From RGIG3701 sp030530205 (GTDB lineage Bacteria; Planctomycetota; Planctomycetia; Pirellulales; Thermoguttaceae): a stretch of DNA of 64,000 bases. Under the pieces are notes generated by a model, which had not been told where the DNA came from, did not search any database, and saw nothing but the letters and a program-made list of their open reading frames with translations. Both the position numbers and the translations under genes were made by a program. Positions within the stretch are counted from its first letter, which is position 1, and every line of letters begins with the position of its first letter. Shown here in pieces: positions 8,771 to 18,542 of this stretch. The stretch covers positions 51,334 to 115,333 of the forward strand of contig JAUMVK010000008.1 in assembly GCA_030530205.1 (NCBI GenBank). The letters are read 5' to 3'.

Positions 8771-9996
8771 AATTTGAATTGCAGGTTTTCGAGTCTCTGG
8801 CGGGTTTCTTCCATCAGCTGGTCTTCTGCCGCTTCGTCATCCGCCACGTACGTGACGCTGAAACGAAGATACGCGCCCGCGTTATCCCACGGCACCGTGC
8901 AGATCGAGCACTGCGTGATGAGGTACTGACTCACCGCCTCAGCATCGGCGAAAACCGTTCCGTCACCCATCCCCTTCGGGGCTTTCGTGTACAGGAAGTA
9001 CGAACCACCGGGGACCTCGCACTCGAAACCAACACTCTTGAGCATCGCCACGAGTTTCTTCAGGCGGCGCAGGTATTTCACCTCCGTTTCACGCGGGATG
9101 GAATCGTCATCAAGTGCCGCAGCCGATGCGAGCTGGATCGCCTTGAACTGGCCCGAGTCGCTGTTATCCTTGATGTCGCCGTAAGCACGGACGATCGTCG
9201 CGTTGCCGCAGACCCAACCAAGACGCCAGCCGACCATGTTCCAGCCCTTTGACATCGAGTAGGTTTCGACGCCGACGTCCATCGCACCGGGCGTTTCCAG
9301 GAAGGAGCGCGGGCGGTCTTCGTGGCTGAGCATCACGTGCGCACAGTCGTTCACGACCACGATTTCGTTTTTCTTCGCGAAATCGACGACTTTTTCGTAG
9401 AATTTGGCCGTGGCGTACTTCCCGGTCGGGCTGTTCGGGTAGTTCAGAACCAGCAACTTGGCACGCTTCAAAATGTCTGCCGGGATATTATCGAGGTCCG
9501 GGTAAAAATCATTCTCCTGGGTCAACGGAAGGTTGTAAACCTCGCCACCGCAGTACCGCGTATGGGTGGCGGCTACAGGGTACCCCGGGACCGTCATAAG
9601 CGTTACATCACCCGGATTAATAAAGCACTGCGGGATCATCGCCAGTGCCGGCTTGGAACCGATGCCGTGGATGATTTGCGTGTTCGGGTCAAGCTCGACG
9701 TTGAACCAACGTTTCATGAAACGGGCGACGGCCTGTTTGAATTCGGGGATCCCGTTATCGGCGTAGCCGCGGTTTTCGGTCTTGCCGCACTCTTCCTGCA
9801 TGACTTTCACCACATTGGGAGCGGCGGGAGTGTCGTTCTCACCAATGCCAAAGTCGAGGAGTTTGCGATCGGGGAAATCGGCGAGCGCTTTCCGCTTGGC
9901 GCGCTTGATCTTCTCAAACTTGTAAATCTCAGTGCTTTTACCGTAGTTTATGCCGCCGATGCGGTCCGCGAAAAGTTTTTGAAAGTAGGGCTCCAT
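8767..9996 (-). CDS. dapL: LL-diaminopimelate aminotransferase
   Basis: 409 residues; a class I/II PLP aminotransferase of the DapL type common in planctomycetes. Visible landmarks are KLLDFGIGENDTPAAP near 45-60, NRGYADNGIPEFKQA near 75-90, NYPNSPTGK at about 185-193 and the Schiff-base lysine in SMSKGWNMVGWRLGW (Lys250). The Arg of YLRFSVTY near the C-terminus is likely the carboxylate-binding residue. Known role: single-step conversion of tetrahydrodipicolinate to LL-diaminopimelate in lysine and meso-DAP synthesis, cytoplasmic. The ATG at 9996 gives the usual family length of about 410. Another aminotransferase specificity cannot be excluded from sequence alone. Confidence 0.85.
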   Translation of the reverse strand: MEPYFQKLFADRIGGINYGKSTEIYKFEKIKRAKRKALADFPDRKLLDFGIGENDTPAAPNVVKVMQEECGKTENRGYADNGIPEFKQAVARFMKRWFNVELDPNTQIIHGIGSKPALAMIPQCFINPGDVTLMTVPGYPVAATHTRYCGGEVYNLPLTQENDFYPDLDNIPADILKRAKLLVLNYPNSPTGKYATAKFYEKVVDFAKKNEIVVVNDCAHVMLSHEDRPRSFLETPGAMDVGVETYSMSKGWNMVGWRLGWVCGNATIVRAYGDIKDNSDSGQFKAIQLASAAALDDDSIPRETEVKYLRRLKKLVAMLKSVGFECEVPGGSYFLYTKAPKGMGDGTVFADAEAVSQYLITQCSICTVPWDNAGAYLRFSVTYVADDEAAEDQLMEETRQRLENLQFKF

Positions 9997-10046
9997 GAGC
10001 GTTCAGAATTCTAAAATGAGGAGTGATGTAAATAAAAATTGACGCT

Positions 10047-10078
10047 TCGCAGGGGCAAACAGACGTTTACCCCCGCGA
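10047..10078 (-). terminator. Terminator of the tandem PEP-CTERM genes
   Basis: On the minus strand CGCGGGGGTAAAC, loop, GTTTGCCCCTGCG pairs at 11 of 13 positions and is followed within about ten bases by a T-rich stretch. It lies between the stop of the second PEP-CTERM gene and dapL. Confidence 0.55.
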
Positions 10079-10101
10079 ATTGTCACGCATTAATTTACAT
10101 T

Positions 10102-13100
10102 TTACCCTTTTTTGGATTTTTTTGCAAGGAGGGGTGGAAAAAATCCCAGCGAGACGCCCAAAACGAGGAGCAGCCACGCGGCAGGTTCCGGAATGGCGGA
10201 GGAGGAGGTGATCTGGACTCCGTAAATTCCGGTCACCGCGTCATAGAACGGAACTGCCAGTACGCTTGAATCAACGAGCGTGATGTTGGTGATGAGATTT
10301 TCCAGTCCCGTCAAGGAGCTGGTTTCCACGACCGGGATGATTTGAGTATCATCATCAATGGGGCCGGTAACGGAAATATTGAAGATGGAATTCTCACCAA
10401 GATCAGTCGTACCGACGACCTTGAGCGGGACGTCGGTTGCGTCCGAAGCGACTGTGAAGTTTACCGTTGCCTGCGGTTCCACCGTGAAGTTGCCGCCGAC
10501 CGTGCCAGTCAGCTGCGTGACGGTGGTTTTTGCGCCGACGGTCAGATCTCCGGCCGTCTGGAGGTCACTCACTTTGAATGGGACATTCATTTGTGTGTCG
10601 TTCGACAGACGCAAGGTCCCGGCTCCCGTAATGGCCGCGGAGGTGATCTCGTAACCGGTCACGAGGGTGTCCGTCGTTGGGACTTCCACGTTCACCGTGA
10701 CGCCGGACGCAATGTCAAGCACTGCGTTTTCCAGCTTCTGAACTCCATTGATTTGAGGTGTTCCAGCGATGATTTTTCCGTCGGAGCCGTTCAGAACGCC
10801 GGTCGTCTCGTCGATGTTCATTGCGCTGTAGGTCGCCGCGCCGTTGAGCCGCATACCGATCCCGAGGTTCTTGCCGTCAGCGTCCTTGACTCCTGTCATG
10901 GCGTAGCGGTTACCGCCCTGGTCGCAGACGCGGACGTCCATCTGGTAAACGCCTGCGGCAAGGGAAACGCCCGTGGCCGTGTTGGTGGCGCAGTTCCCGG
11001 CGTAGCCAAGGAGCTGGACCCACTCGGCGTCATCTTTCGGCGATCCGTCGAAGTAGCACTCGCGGACCCAAACGCCCTGCGTGTCGTCGAACTGGCCGGA
11101 GAAATCCAGCGAGACGTTTTCCTGCACGTTGATCGTCGTGAGGTACGACATACTGGCGTAGTTGGAAGTCATCCAGTTGGTGGCGACGTCCGTCGCGTCC
11201 GGGTTGTTCGCGCACTGCCACATGTCGTACACGAGGCCGGCATCGCCGTAGGTTACCGTGGAAGCGTACGGCCCGCCCGGGACGACACGCCCGTTGTTCC
11301 CGTTGTTCCCTTCGACGTAGAGGGTCATGTTCCAGCGTTGATCCGGGACGAGGTTCCCGGCGTTGCTCTGGATGGAGAGCCTGGAGTCGCCGACGAAGTT
11401 GAGCTTCGCGCCGCTGGTGTCGCCGCCAGTGATGTAGTTTCCGCCGTTGAGTTCGAGTTTCGCGGTGTTGGCGACGGAGGCGTCGTAAAGATTGACCGAC
11501 GTCGTGGTGTCACCGTTGAACCGGACCGTTCCGTTCCCAGTGACGCTCCCATGGAACGCGGACGAGGAGTTGGCCGGGATGTTGGAGACCACGGAGTCCG
11601 AGGCGGTCTTCACGTCGAACGTACCGCAAGAGAAACCACTCATTTCGTTGACGGTGAGCTGCCCGGCACTGTCGAGCGCGACCGTACCGATTCCCGTAAG
11701 GACGTCAGCCGTGTGCGCGGTGGGAGTCTTGAAAAGGAGCGTGCCGCCTTTGACGTTGAACGTCTTGGAATTGCTGATGCTTCCCGTCGTGCCATTGCCG
11801 ATCTGGAGGACGCCGCCCTCGACGTTCGTTGCGCCCGTATAGGTGTTGGTCCCGGTCAGGATCTGCGTTCCGGTCCCGCGCTTGCTGAGGATCGTAGCGC
11901 GGTCATTCGTGACCGTACCGGTGAACGTGGCGGTGTTGTCTGCGACGCCGTGGGTTGTGCTCGCTTCGTTATTCGCAACGCCAAGAATAAAATGGGAACC
12001 GTAAATTTTTCCGGAGCCAGTCAGTGAGTCGATGAAAACGTTGTAACCTGAGCCGTCCCAACCGTTGAACTGGGTACCTGACGCAACGTTCAATGAGCCT
12101 TTGTTATCAACCCAGTTGATGCCGGTGGACCAGCCGCCGTTGATGAGAGTGCCTTGCTGAATGTCGATCCAGCCACCGGCTCCCTGGGCGATTTTTGTGA
12201 CTGCATTCCCAACTCCGTCACGGTTCAGAAGCGCAATGGCCCCCGTTCCCGTTTTCAGAATGGTTCCCGCGCCGTTGAGAGTCATGGTGTAATTGACTGC
12301 GTTTAGCGTGTTGTCAGCGTTATGGCCAGAGCCAGCGGTACTGTTCAGTTCCAGAACACCGCCCGACTCCACCGTGATCGTGCCGGCTTTGTTGTCGAAA
12401 CTTGGGGTCACTCGGTCGGCCGTATACAGTTTAGCGCCGTCTTTAATGATGACTTGAGAAGTTCCCAGGCGTGCGTTGAATGTTCCGTAAGTGGCGTGTT
12501 CTCTTGAGGAGAGGATGGGCGTGTCCGCGAGGCTGAGCGTTCCGCTGGCGACGACGAGCGCTCCGTTGCCCGTGATCTTGTTCATAAGGACGGTGGTCGT
12601 GCCTGCGCCTTCGTTATAGATGAACTGTGCGCCGGAGTCCACCGTGATCTCCGCGGCGGCGTTGATGGTGCCCGCGGTCGTGCCGTCGCCCAGAGCGAAA
12701 CCACCACTCTGAACGAAAATGTTCGAGGCGAACGTTTCAGGCGCGGCGCCGGTGATCTGGAACGTGCCGGCTCCGTTTTTGTAAAGGTCGGAATTCGTCG
12801 CGAGGATCGTCGCAGCAGGAGCGCTGACGGTGATCGAGGCCGGGGTGGTGATCCCCACCGTGCCGGAGGTGGACGTGCGAAGGTTGTTGAATTCGGCGCT
12901 CGTGTAGGCGTTGGCCGTGTCGGCGTCATTGACGTACATGTAGTACGAGCCGCCTTCCGCGATGGAACCTTTGCTCGTATCGAGTTTGACGGCGGAATCA
13001 AGCGAACCGCCCGCGCCGATGGTCCAATTCCCGTTGAACGTGTTCCCCGTGTTCGTCAGGGAGACGTGGCCTTTCGTGACGGTCAGGTTTCCGGAGCCGC

Positions 13101-13998
13101 TGACCACGCCGGAAAGGGTGGACGCCTCGTCGGTATCGAAGACCAAAGACGCACCGTCCGCAATGGAAACGGCGGAACCGGTGTTGACTTTACCGGTCGT
13201 TCCGTTACCGATTTGGAGCGTGCCGCCGGAAACGGTGAATCCGCCTCCGCCGGTCCAGGTCCCGGAGAGGATCTGCGTCCCGGTGCCGGTTTTATTCAGA
13301 CCGATCAGAAGCGCCTTGGCCGCATCGGTGGTGGTACTTCCGGAAAATTCAGGAATTCCTCCCGACCAGGTAGAACCGGCGGAACCAATCGTAAGGACTC
13401 GCGTACCGGTCTGCCCCATGATGACCGTACCGGCTCCGACGAGAGAGTCGATCGTCATGCCCGACCCATCCCAAAGGTCAAGATTGGCGCCGGAAGCGAT
13501 TTGCAGGTCGGCCTGGTTGGAACCCCAGTTCTGCTGGTTCCAGCCGCCGTTGCGGAACGTGCCCTGCTGAACATCGATGAGGGCGCCGTCGGAAAAAGCG
13601 AATTTGACGCTGAAATTATAGTCACCGCCACCCGAATAACCAGAGCTCTGCATGGCCAGCGAGCCGGTGCCGGTCTTGATGAACGTACCGCCGCCGGTGA
13701 AGAGGAGGGATGCTCCATTGGCGTTGATTAAGGAGTTGTTGGCGTCATGGTTACCGGTTTTTGTATTGTTCGAAGTGAGGGACCCGCCCGTCGCGATGTC
13801 GATCGTGATGTTCTTCGTCTGGCCGATCAGGACGTCCGCCCCGAGGATCACTTTGCCGGTTCCCGTAATGGAGACGTTTTCGCTCCACGCGGGTGACGTG
13901 TCAAACGTCGTTTCTGTGTCATACGTGACGGCATAAGCCGGGAGACTTAAACCGGCCAAGGCTAATAAAAAAGCAAGGGTTTTGGTGAATTTGAACAT
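10102..13998 (-). CDS. Autotransporter-repeat PEP-CTERM surface protein (paralog B)
   Basis: 1298 residues from the ATG at 13998; GGAG about ten bases ahead supports this start over an in-frame TTG at 14013. A signal peptide (MFKFTKTLAFLLALAGLSLPAYA) precedes many copies of the autotransporter-associated beta-strand repeat, for example GTGTQILTGTNTYTGATNV followed by EGGVLQIGNGTTG. The passenger-like region looks duplicated internally (compare LIDVQQGTFRNGGW with WIDIQQGTLINGGW). A distinct PA14-like block with TYGDAGLVYDMWQCANN and SLDFSGQFDDTQGVW lies around residues 890-1060. The C-terminus IPEPAAWLLLVLGVSLGFF plus basic tail is a PEP-CTERM sorting signal, so an exosortase would process it. 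There is no autotransporter barrel. A structural surface or adhesin role is inferred. Confidence 0.8.
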   Translation of the reverse strand: MFKFTKTLAFLLALAGLSLPAYAVTYDTETTFDTSPAWSENVSITGTGKVILGADVLIGQTKNITIDIATGGSLTSNNTKTGNHDANNSLINANGASLLFTGGGTFIKTGTGSLAMQSSGYSGGGDYNFSVKFAFSDGALIDVQQGTFRNGGWNQQNWGSNQADLQIASGANLDLWDGSGMTIDSLVGAGTVIMGQTGTRVLTIGSAGSTWSGGIPEFSGSTTTDAAKALLIGLNKTGTGTQILSGTWTGGGGFTVSGGTLQIGNGTTGKVNTGSAVSIADGASLVFDTDEASTLSGVVSGSGNLTVTKGHVSLTNTGNTFNGNWTIGAGGSLDSAVKLDTSKGSIAEGGSYYMYVNDADTANAYTSAEFNNLRTSTSGTVGITTPASITVSAPAATILATNSDLYKNGAGTFQITGAAPETFASNIFVQSGGFALGDGTTAGTINAAAEITVDSGAQFIYNEGAGTTTVLMNKITGNGALVVASGTLSLADTPILSSREHATYGTFNARLGTSQVIIKDGAKLYTADRVTPSFDNKAGTITVESGGVLELNSTAGSGHNADNTLNAVNYTMTLNGAGTILKTGTGAIALLNRDGVGNAVTKIAQGAGGWIDIQQGTLINGGWSTGINWVDNKGSLNVASGTQFNGWDGSGYNVFIDSLTGSGKIYGSHFILGVANNEASTTHGVADNTATFTGTVTNDRATILSKRGTGTQILTGTNTYTGATNVEGGVLQIGNGTTGSISNSKTFNVKGGTLLFKTPTAHTADVLTGIGTVALDSAGQLTVNEMSGFSCGTFDVKTASDSVVSNIPANSSSAFHGSVTGNGTVRFNGDTTTSVNLYDASVANTAKLELNGGNYITGGDTSGAKLNFVGDSRLSIQSNAGNLVPDQRWNMTLYVEGNNGNNGRVVPGGPYASTVTYGDAGLVYDMWQCANNPDATDVATNWMTSNYASMSYLTTINVQENVSLDFSGQFDDTQGVWVRECYFDGSPKDDAEWVQLLGYAGNCATNTATGVSLAAGVYQMDVRVCDQGGNRYAMTGVKDADGKNLGIGMRLNGAATYSAMNIDETTGVLNGSDGKIIAGTPQINGVQKLENAVLDIASGVTVNVEVPTTDTLVTGYEITSAAITGAGTLRLSNDTQMNVPFKVSDLQTAGDLTVGAKTTVTQLTGTVGGNFTVEPQATVNFTVASDATDVPLKVVGTTDLGENSIFNISVTGPIDDDTQIIPVVETSSLTGLENLITNITLVDSSVLAVPFYDAVTGIYGVQITSSSAIPEPAAWLLLVLGVSLGFFPPLLAKKSKKG

Positions 13999-14058
13999 AG
14001 AGTTGCACTCCAATTAGGGGATTGCTTTGTTTTCCTTACTTGTGGAATTTCAATATTA

Positions 14059-17000
14059 TTATTTTACGTTCTTCTTTTGACGAAAGAAGAGCTGGAAAAG
14101 CCCCACTCCCGCGAGGAGCAGGATCCAAGTGGACGGTTCAGGAATCGCGCTTGTGGAACCGACCATAAGTCCGAACTGGCCATCTACAAATGACGGCGAA
14201 GCTACGAAACCCGGGACGGAAAAGACCGGTGTAACGTTTTCCATTCCCGCGACCGATTCGGTATTGAAAAGCGGAATGAATGTCGCTTCATCGGGAAGTT
14301 CTCCTTCTGCGAAAACGTTGACGGTGACGTTCCCGTTGAAGCTGGTATCACCCGCGATCTGGAGATTTGTCTCCGTGTCGGGAACCGAAACGTGGAAGTT
14401 CAACACGGCCCCGTTTTCGATCGTGAAGTTGCCGCTGACCGAACCGGTCAGTTCCGCGATGGTCGTTTTGTCGCCGATCGTCAGATTCCCGGCGGCCTGG
14501 AGGTCCGTCACGGTGTACGGAACGCTGCGGTCCGAAGTGTCCGCCAGCTTGAGCGTGCCGTTCTGCCCCGCGACGTTCAGTGACTTGATTTCGTAAGCGG
14601 TTACGAACGAATCGTCAGGCGTGACGGCGAACGTGGCGGTCTTCCCGTCCGCGATGGAGATTTTACTGTTTTCGTACGTCTGGACGCCTGGAACATTGAT
14701 CAGGCCGGCGATGATTTTCCCGTCGGAGCCGCTCACGATGCCGCACGTTTCGTCGATGTTCATCGAGTTGTAGCTGGACGCGCCGTTGATCCTCATCCCG
14801 ATGCCGAGCGGGTTGCCGTTTGCGTCTTTTACGCCCGTCATGGCGTAACGGTCACCCGAGGCGTCGGCTACTCGTACGTCCATGATGTACAAACCGGCGG
14901 GAAGGGAAACTCCCGTTGCAGAGTTCGCCGCGCAGTTACCGGCGTAGTTGAGCAGGGTCTGCCATTCGCTCCCGTCGAGGAAGTTGCCGTTTGCGTCACA
15001 CGCGCGGCCCCAAACGCCCTGCGTGTCGTCAAACTGACCGGAGAAATCAAGCGTCATGTCCTCGGTGACGGTGACGAGGGTCCGGTACGACATGGCGGAG
15101 TAGTTGGCGGTCATCCAATTCGTTGCTACGTCGCTTTTGTTCGTATTGTTCGCGCACTGCCACATATCGTAAACCTCACCGGCGTCTCCGTAGGTTTTTT
15201 CATCAGAGTAGTTTGTTCCCATGACGGCGTTGGGGTCAATGTGCCCGCCGGAGCCCAGGGCGTTGTTCGCGTCGGTGTAAAGTTTCATGGACCAGTGACC
15301 AGCCGTGGCGTTCTGGATCTTCACCGTGGAATCGTCCAGGAACGCTAACGTGCCGGTCGAATCCGCGGCCCCAACTACGTAAGACCCGCCGCCGGCCAGG
15401 GCAAGCGTCGAGTTATCCGCGGCCTTCGCGTAACGAATGTCGAGTTCTCCACCCGTCGCGTTGGTGAGCTGTACCGTGCCGTTCCCGGAAACCGTGCCCC
15501 AGTAGCGGTTCGCACTGGTGGAGGCCACGACCTTGTCCGTCGCTTCCGCCACGTGGAAGGAACCCGTTGTGAATTGGGTCGCGTCGTTGACCGTCAGCGT
15601 GCCGCTGTTCGTCAGCGAGACGGTTCCTTCGCCGGAGAGGGTGGCCGCTTCGTGCGCCGTCGGGGTTTTGAAGGCGAGCGTGGCGCCTTTCGCGACCGTG
15701 AAGACCTGGGAAGACGTGATCGAGCCTTGCGTTCCGTCGCCGATCTGGAGCGTACCGCCCTGGACGTTCGTCGCGCCGGCGTAGGTGTTGGTCCCGGTCA
15801 GGATCTGCGTTCCGGTCCCGCGCTTGGTGATGGACGTTCCGTTGCGGTCGTTGGTGATCGTGCCGGTGAATGTGGCGGTATTGTTAGCGACGCCGTAGGT
15901 TGCGCTCGCTGCGTTGTTCGCGACGCCGAGGAAGAAATTCGCGCCGAAAATTTTCCCGGAACCGGTCAAAGAATCAATGTAAACCGAGACGTTGCCGCTG
16001 GCGCCGTCCCAACCGCTGAACTGACCATTGGCCGCAACGTTGAGTGACCCCTGGTTGCTGCCCCAGTTGATTCCCGTGGACCAGCCGCCGTTGAGGAAGA
16101 TGCCTTCCTGAACATCGATCCAGCCGCCGGTGGACTGGGCGATTTTCACGTAAGCGCCCGTATTGCCGGAAGGTCCGCGGTTGATCATGGCCATGGACCC
16201 GCTGCCGGTTTTCAGAATCGTTCCCGCACCGTCGAATGTCAGGGTGTAAGGCTGGGCCTGCACCGAGTTGTCCGCGTTGTGGTTGTATGCTCCAGTCGTA
16301 TTCATTTCCATTACGCCGGCCGCTTCCACGGTGATCGTGCCGCTTTTTCCTTCAAAACTGGGCGTCACGTGGTCGGCGATGTACAATTTCGCGCCGTTCT
16401 GGACGAGCACTTTCGAGGTCGCAAAGCGCGTGTTGTGGATCCCATAATTGCCAAGGTCCGTAGCGGAAAAAATTGGTGAGTTGGTCGTGACACTGAGCGT
16501 TCCGCTGGCGACGGTGAGCGTGCCATCGCCGGAGATTTTGTTCATCAGCGTGGTGTTCGTGCCTGCGCCTTCGTTATAGATGAATTGCGCGCCGGAAGCG
16601 ACTTCGACTTCCACACCTGGATTGATCGCCGCAGTGGTCGTGCCGTCGCCGAGGGAGAAGCCGCCGCCGTTGACGAGGATTTTCGAGGTGAAATCGGTGT
16701 TGGTCCCGGTGAGCTGGAACGTTCCGCCGCCGCTTTTCGCCAGGTCGGCATTCTTGGCCAAAACGTCCACGGCCGTACCTTTGGCGGTCTGGCCGTCACC
16801 CGTGCAGATCCCGATGTTTCCGGCGCTGTTGTCGCGAAGAGTCTTGAATTCCGCGCTGGTGTAGCTCGTTTCGGACGAACCGGCATCGTTCACGTTCACG
16901 TCGAAAGAGGCCCCCGCCTCGATGGTTCCCATGGTAATGTCAAGTTTGGAAGCGGAGCTTAACGTGGCTCCCGCCCCGACGGTCCAGTTCCCCGTGATCA

Positions 17001-17952
17001 CGTTATCCGGGTTGGAAAGAACGATCGTCCCTTTGGTGAAGTTCATCGTACCCGAAGAGGTGACTTTGCCGGAAATGTTGGACGTGGCGTCCGAGTTGAA
17101 TGTCAGCGTGGCGCCGGAATCGATCGTGACCGCGGAGGTGCAGTTCAGATTTCCTGTTGCGCCGCCATTGCCGAACTGGAGCGTGCCGCCGGAGACCGTC
17201 AGGCCGTTTCCGAGGGTCCACGTTCCGGTCATGATTTGGGTTCCGGCTCCCGTTTTGTTCAGGCCGATGTAGGCTGCTTTGCTTTCCTGGGAGGAACCGG
17301 AGAATTCGGGCGTTCCTTCCGACCAGGTTGAACCGGCGGAGCCGATGGTGAGAACTTTCGCGACGGCGGTTCCGTTTGCGATGGTTCCGGCTCCGACCAG
17401 CGAGTCCACGGTCACGGCCGCGCCGTCCCAGACGTCGAACGAGGCGCCGGAGGCGATCCGCAGGTCACCCTTGTTGGAAGCCCAGTTCTGGGAGTTATAG
17501 CCGCCGTTGCGCAGCGTACCTTCCTGAACGTCGATCAGTCCGCCGTCGTCAAACGCGAATTTGGCGCTATATCCGCCTGCACCCGTAACGTTGGCGTTCT
17601 GCATGGCGATCGCACCGGTGCCGAGCTTGATGAACGTACCGGTGCCGGTGAACTGAAGGGATTGGTTATTTGCCGGGATCAGAATGTTGTTCACCCCGTG
17701 ATTGTCGGTGATCGTGCTGCTCATGGAGAGGACGCCGCCGGACGCAATATTAATAGTGATGTCCTTCGTCTGCCCGATCAGAACGTTATTCGCCAGAATC
17801 GCCTGGCCCGTACTCGTGATGTTTACATTATCGGACCAGGCCGGGGCTGCGGAAAACTGCTGCACGTCGTTGATGGTAATATCCGCACGAGCCTGAACGG
17901 TCAGAGTCGCTAAAACAAGGAGTAACAAAAAGGATCGGGTGATTTTACGCAT
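14059..17952 (-). CDS. Autotransporter-repeat PEP-CTERM surface protein (paralog A)
   Basis: 1297 residues from the ATG at 17952 (MRKITRSFLLLLVLATLTVQARA is the signal peptide); the longer reading from 18021 adds residues ahead of that signal and is rejected. It is almost the same length and domain order as the gene 60 bases downstream: beta-strand repeats (GTGTQILTGTNTYAGATNV), an internal duplication, the PA14-like block (TYGDAGEVYDMWQCANN, DFSGQFDDTQGVW), then IPEPSTWILLLAGVGLFQLF and a basic tail as PEP-CTERM. The two are tandem duplicates, probably transcribed together from the promoter near 18068-18094 and ended by the hairpin at 10047-10078. Confidence 0.8.
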   Translation of the reverse strand: MRKITRSFLLLLVLATLTVQARADITINDVQQFSAAPAWSDNVNITSTGQAILANNVLIGQTKDITINIASGGVLSMSSTITDNHGVNNILIPANNQSLQFTGTGTFIKLGTGAIAMQNANVTGAGGYSAKFAFDDGGLIDVQEGTLRNGGYNSQNWASNKGDLRIASGASFDVWDGAAVTVDSLVGAGTIANGTAVAKVLTIGSAGSTWSEGTPEFSGSSQESKAAYIGLNKTGAGTQIMTGTWTLGNGLTVSGGTLQFGNGGATGNLNCTSAVTIDSGATLTFNSDATSNISGKVTSSGTMNFTKGTIVLSNPDNVITGNWTVGAGATLSSASKLDITMGTIEAGASFDVNVNDAGSSETSYTSAEFKTLRDNSAGNIGICTGDGQTAKGTAVDVLAKNADLAKSGGGTFQLTGTNTDFTSKILVNGGGFSLGDGTTTAAINPGVEVEVASGAQFIYNEGAGTNTTLMNKISGDGTLTVASGTLSVTTNSPIFSATDLGNYGIHNTRFATSKVLVQNGAKLYIADHVTPSFEGKSGTITVEAAGVMEMNTTGAYNHNADNSVQAQPYTLTFDGAGTILKTGSGSMAMINRGPSGNTGAYVKIAQSTGGWIDVQEGIFLNGGWSTGINWGSNQGSLNVAANGQFSGWDGASGNVSVYIDSLTGSGKIFGANFFLGVANNAASATYGVANNTATFTGTITNDRNGTSITKRGTGTQILTGTNTYAGATNVQGGTLQIGDGTQGSITSSQVFTVAKGATLAFKTPTAHEAATLSGEGTVSLTNSGTLTVNDATQFTTGSFHVAEATDKVVASTSANRYWGTVSGNGTVQLTNATGGELDIRYAKAADNSTLALAGGGSYVVGAADSTGTLAFLDDSTVKIQNATAGHWSMKLYTDANNALGSGGHIDPNAVMGTNYSDEKTYGDAGEVYDMWQCANNTNKSDVATNWMTANYSAMSYRTLVTVTEDMTLDFSGQFDDTQGVWGRACDANGNFLDGSEWQTLLNYAGNCAANSATGVSLPAGLYIMDVRVADASGDRYAMTGVKDANGNPLGIGMRINGASSYNSMNIDETCGIVSGSDGKIIAGLINVPGVQTYENSKISIADGKTATFAVTPDDSFVTAYEIKSLNVAGQNGTLKLADTSDRSVPYTVTDLQAAGNLTIGDKTTIAELTGSVSGNFTIENGAVLNFHVSVPDTETNLQIAGDTSFNGNVTVNVFAEGELPDEATFIPLFNTESVAGMENVTPVFSVPGFVASPSFVDGQFGLMVGSTSAIPEPSTWILLLAGVGLFQLFFRQKKNVK

Positions 17953-18067
17953 AACGTTTCTCGGGTATAAAAAATCGGGTTTGACCTGTATTTGGAACAA
18001 ATCGTCATGATTCTGCGGCATAAGGGGAAGCCCACATCAGCACAGACCATATTTACATACAATACAT

Positions 18068-18094
18068 TTTATACCACTTTGTGCCAAATATCAA
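18068..18094 (-). promoter_or_regulatory. Candidate promoter of the tandem PEP-CTERM genes
   Basis: On the minus strand TTGATA (18094-18089) and TATAAA (18073-18068) are separated by 15 bases, within an AT-rich 120-base gap. The spacing is a little short, so this is moderate evidence only. Confidence 0.4.
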
Positions 18095-18140
18095 GTATTG
18101 AGACAAAAAAATCCAAAAAATGTGAAAAAAATCGTTAAAA

Positions 18141-18542
18141 ATGTCAGAATCGGGCTCGTTGAGACATCGCCGCCATTCAAAAGGTGATGGAGCGCGAGGA
18201 GACCTATCAGCAAAAAGTGATCGAAGCGGCGGAACAGAACGCGCTGATCAACAGCGACCGGAAATTGGAAGCACTTGGCGTCTCATCCGGGAACTCGCCG
18301 GAGAACTCGGCCTCGCCCCAGGCCCCTTCTCCCTCCGTGAGTTGAACATGATGGCAGAAGGAAAGCGAAAACAGGAATGGTACCGGACAGCCGTTTCGAC
18401 CTGCCTGATCGCCAACACCTGGCGCGGGAAATCCGGAGCCTTAAAAGTCTCCGACTTCCCCTACCAAAAGAAAGAAACTATCCGCATGGCAACCCCGGCG
18501 GAATGTAAAGCGTTTGCAGCGATGTGGAATGCCAATCACTAA
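18141..18542 (+). CDS. Phage tail-assembly-like ORF upstream of a tape measure (remnant)
   Basis: The open frame is 133 codons, but only the part from about 18310 looks like a protein: PFSLRELNMMAEGKRKQEWY then RTAVSTCLIANTW. This matches the short proteins that precede tape-measure genes in planctomycete phage-like loci, with an SLREL..MAEG..(R/K)..W...A...A..AN pattern. The first ~55 codons are probably an out-of-frame reading of the neighbouring fragment at 18163-18345. ATG codons at 18349/18352 are possible true starts if no frameshift is used. The 3' end overlaps the stop of the opposed membrane-protein ORF by 4 bases. Function is inferred from position and pattern, not proven. Confidence 0.45.
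   Translation: MSESGSLRHRRHSKGDGARGDLSAKSDRSGGTERADQQRPEIGSTWRLIRELAGELGLAPGPFSLRELNMMAEGKRKQEWYRTAVSTCLIANTWRGKSGALKVSDFPYQKKETIRMATPAECKAFAAMWNANH
18163..18345 (+). pseudogene. C-terminal remnant of a phage protein in the alternative frame
   Basis: Directly after a TGA at 18160-18162, 60 codons read DIAAIQKVMEREETYQQKVI and continue to a Ser/Pro-rich tail ending PSPSVS before TGA. Composition is protein-like (amphipathic helix, then a Ser/Pro tail) and there is no start codon context, so this is the tail of a gene whose 5' part is lost at the island edge near 18150-18165. The following ORF lies in the -1 frame relative to it and overlaps it, as the paired G/GT tail-assembly genes of phages do. 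Confidence 0.4.

Noticed and set aside
10342..12027. 561-codon plus-strand open frame opposite the PEP-CTERM gene
   Set aside because: Shadow of repetitive Gly/Thr/Asn-rich coding sequence; the periodic Arg/Asp/Val content mirrors the repeats on the other strand.
18141..18310. N-terminal half of the 133-codon ORF as real protein
   Set aside because: The first ~55 codons overlap a better protein-like frame (18163-18345) and are Arg/Gly/Ser-rich without pattern.
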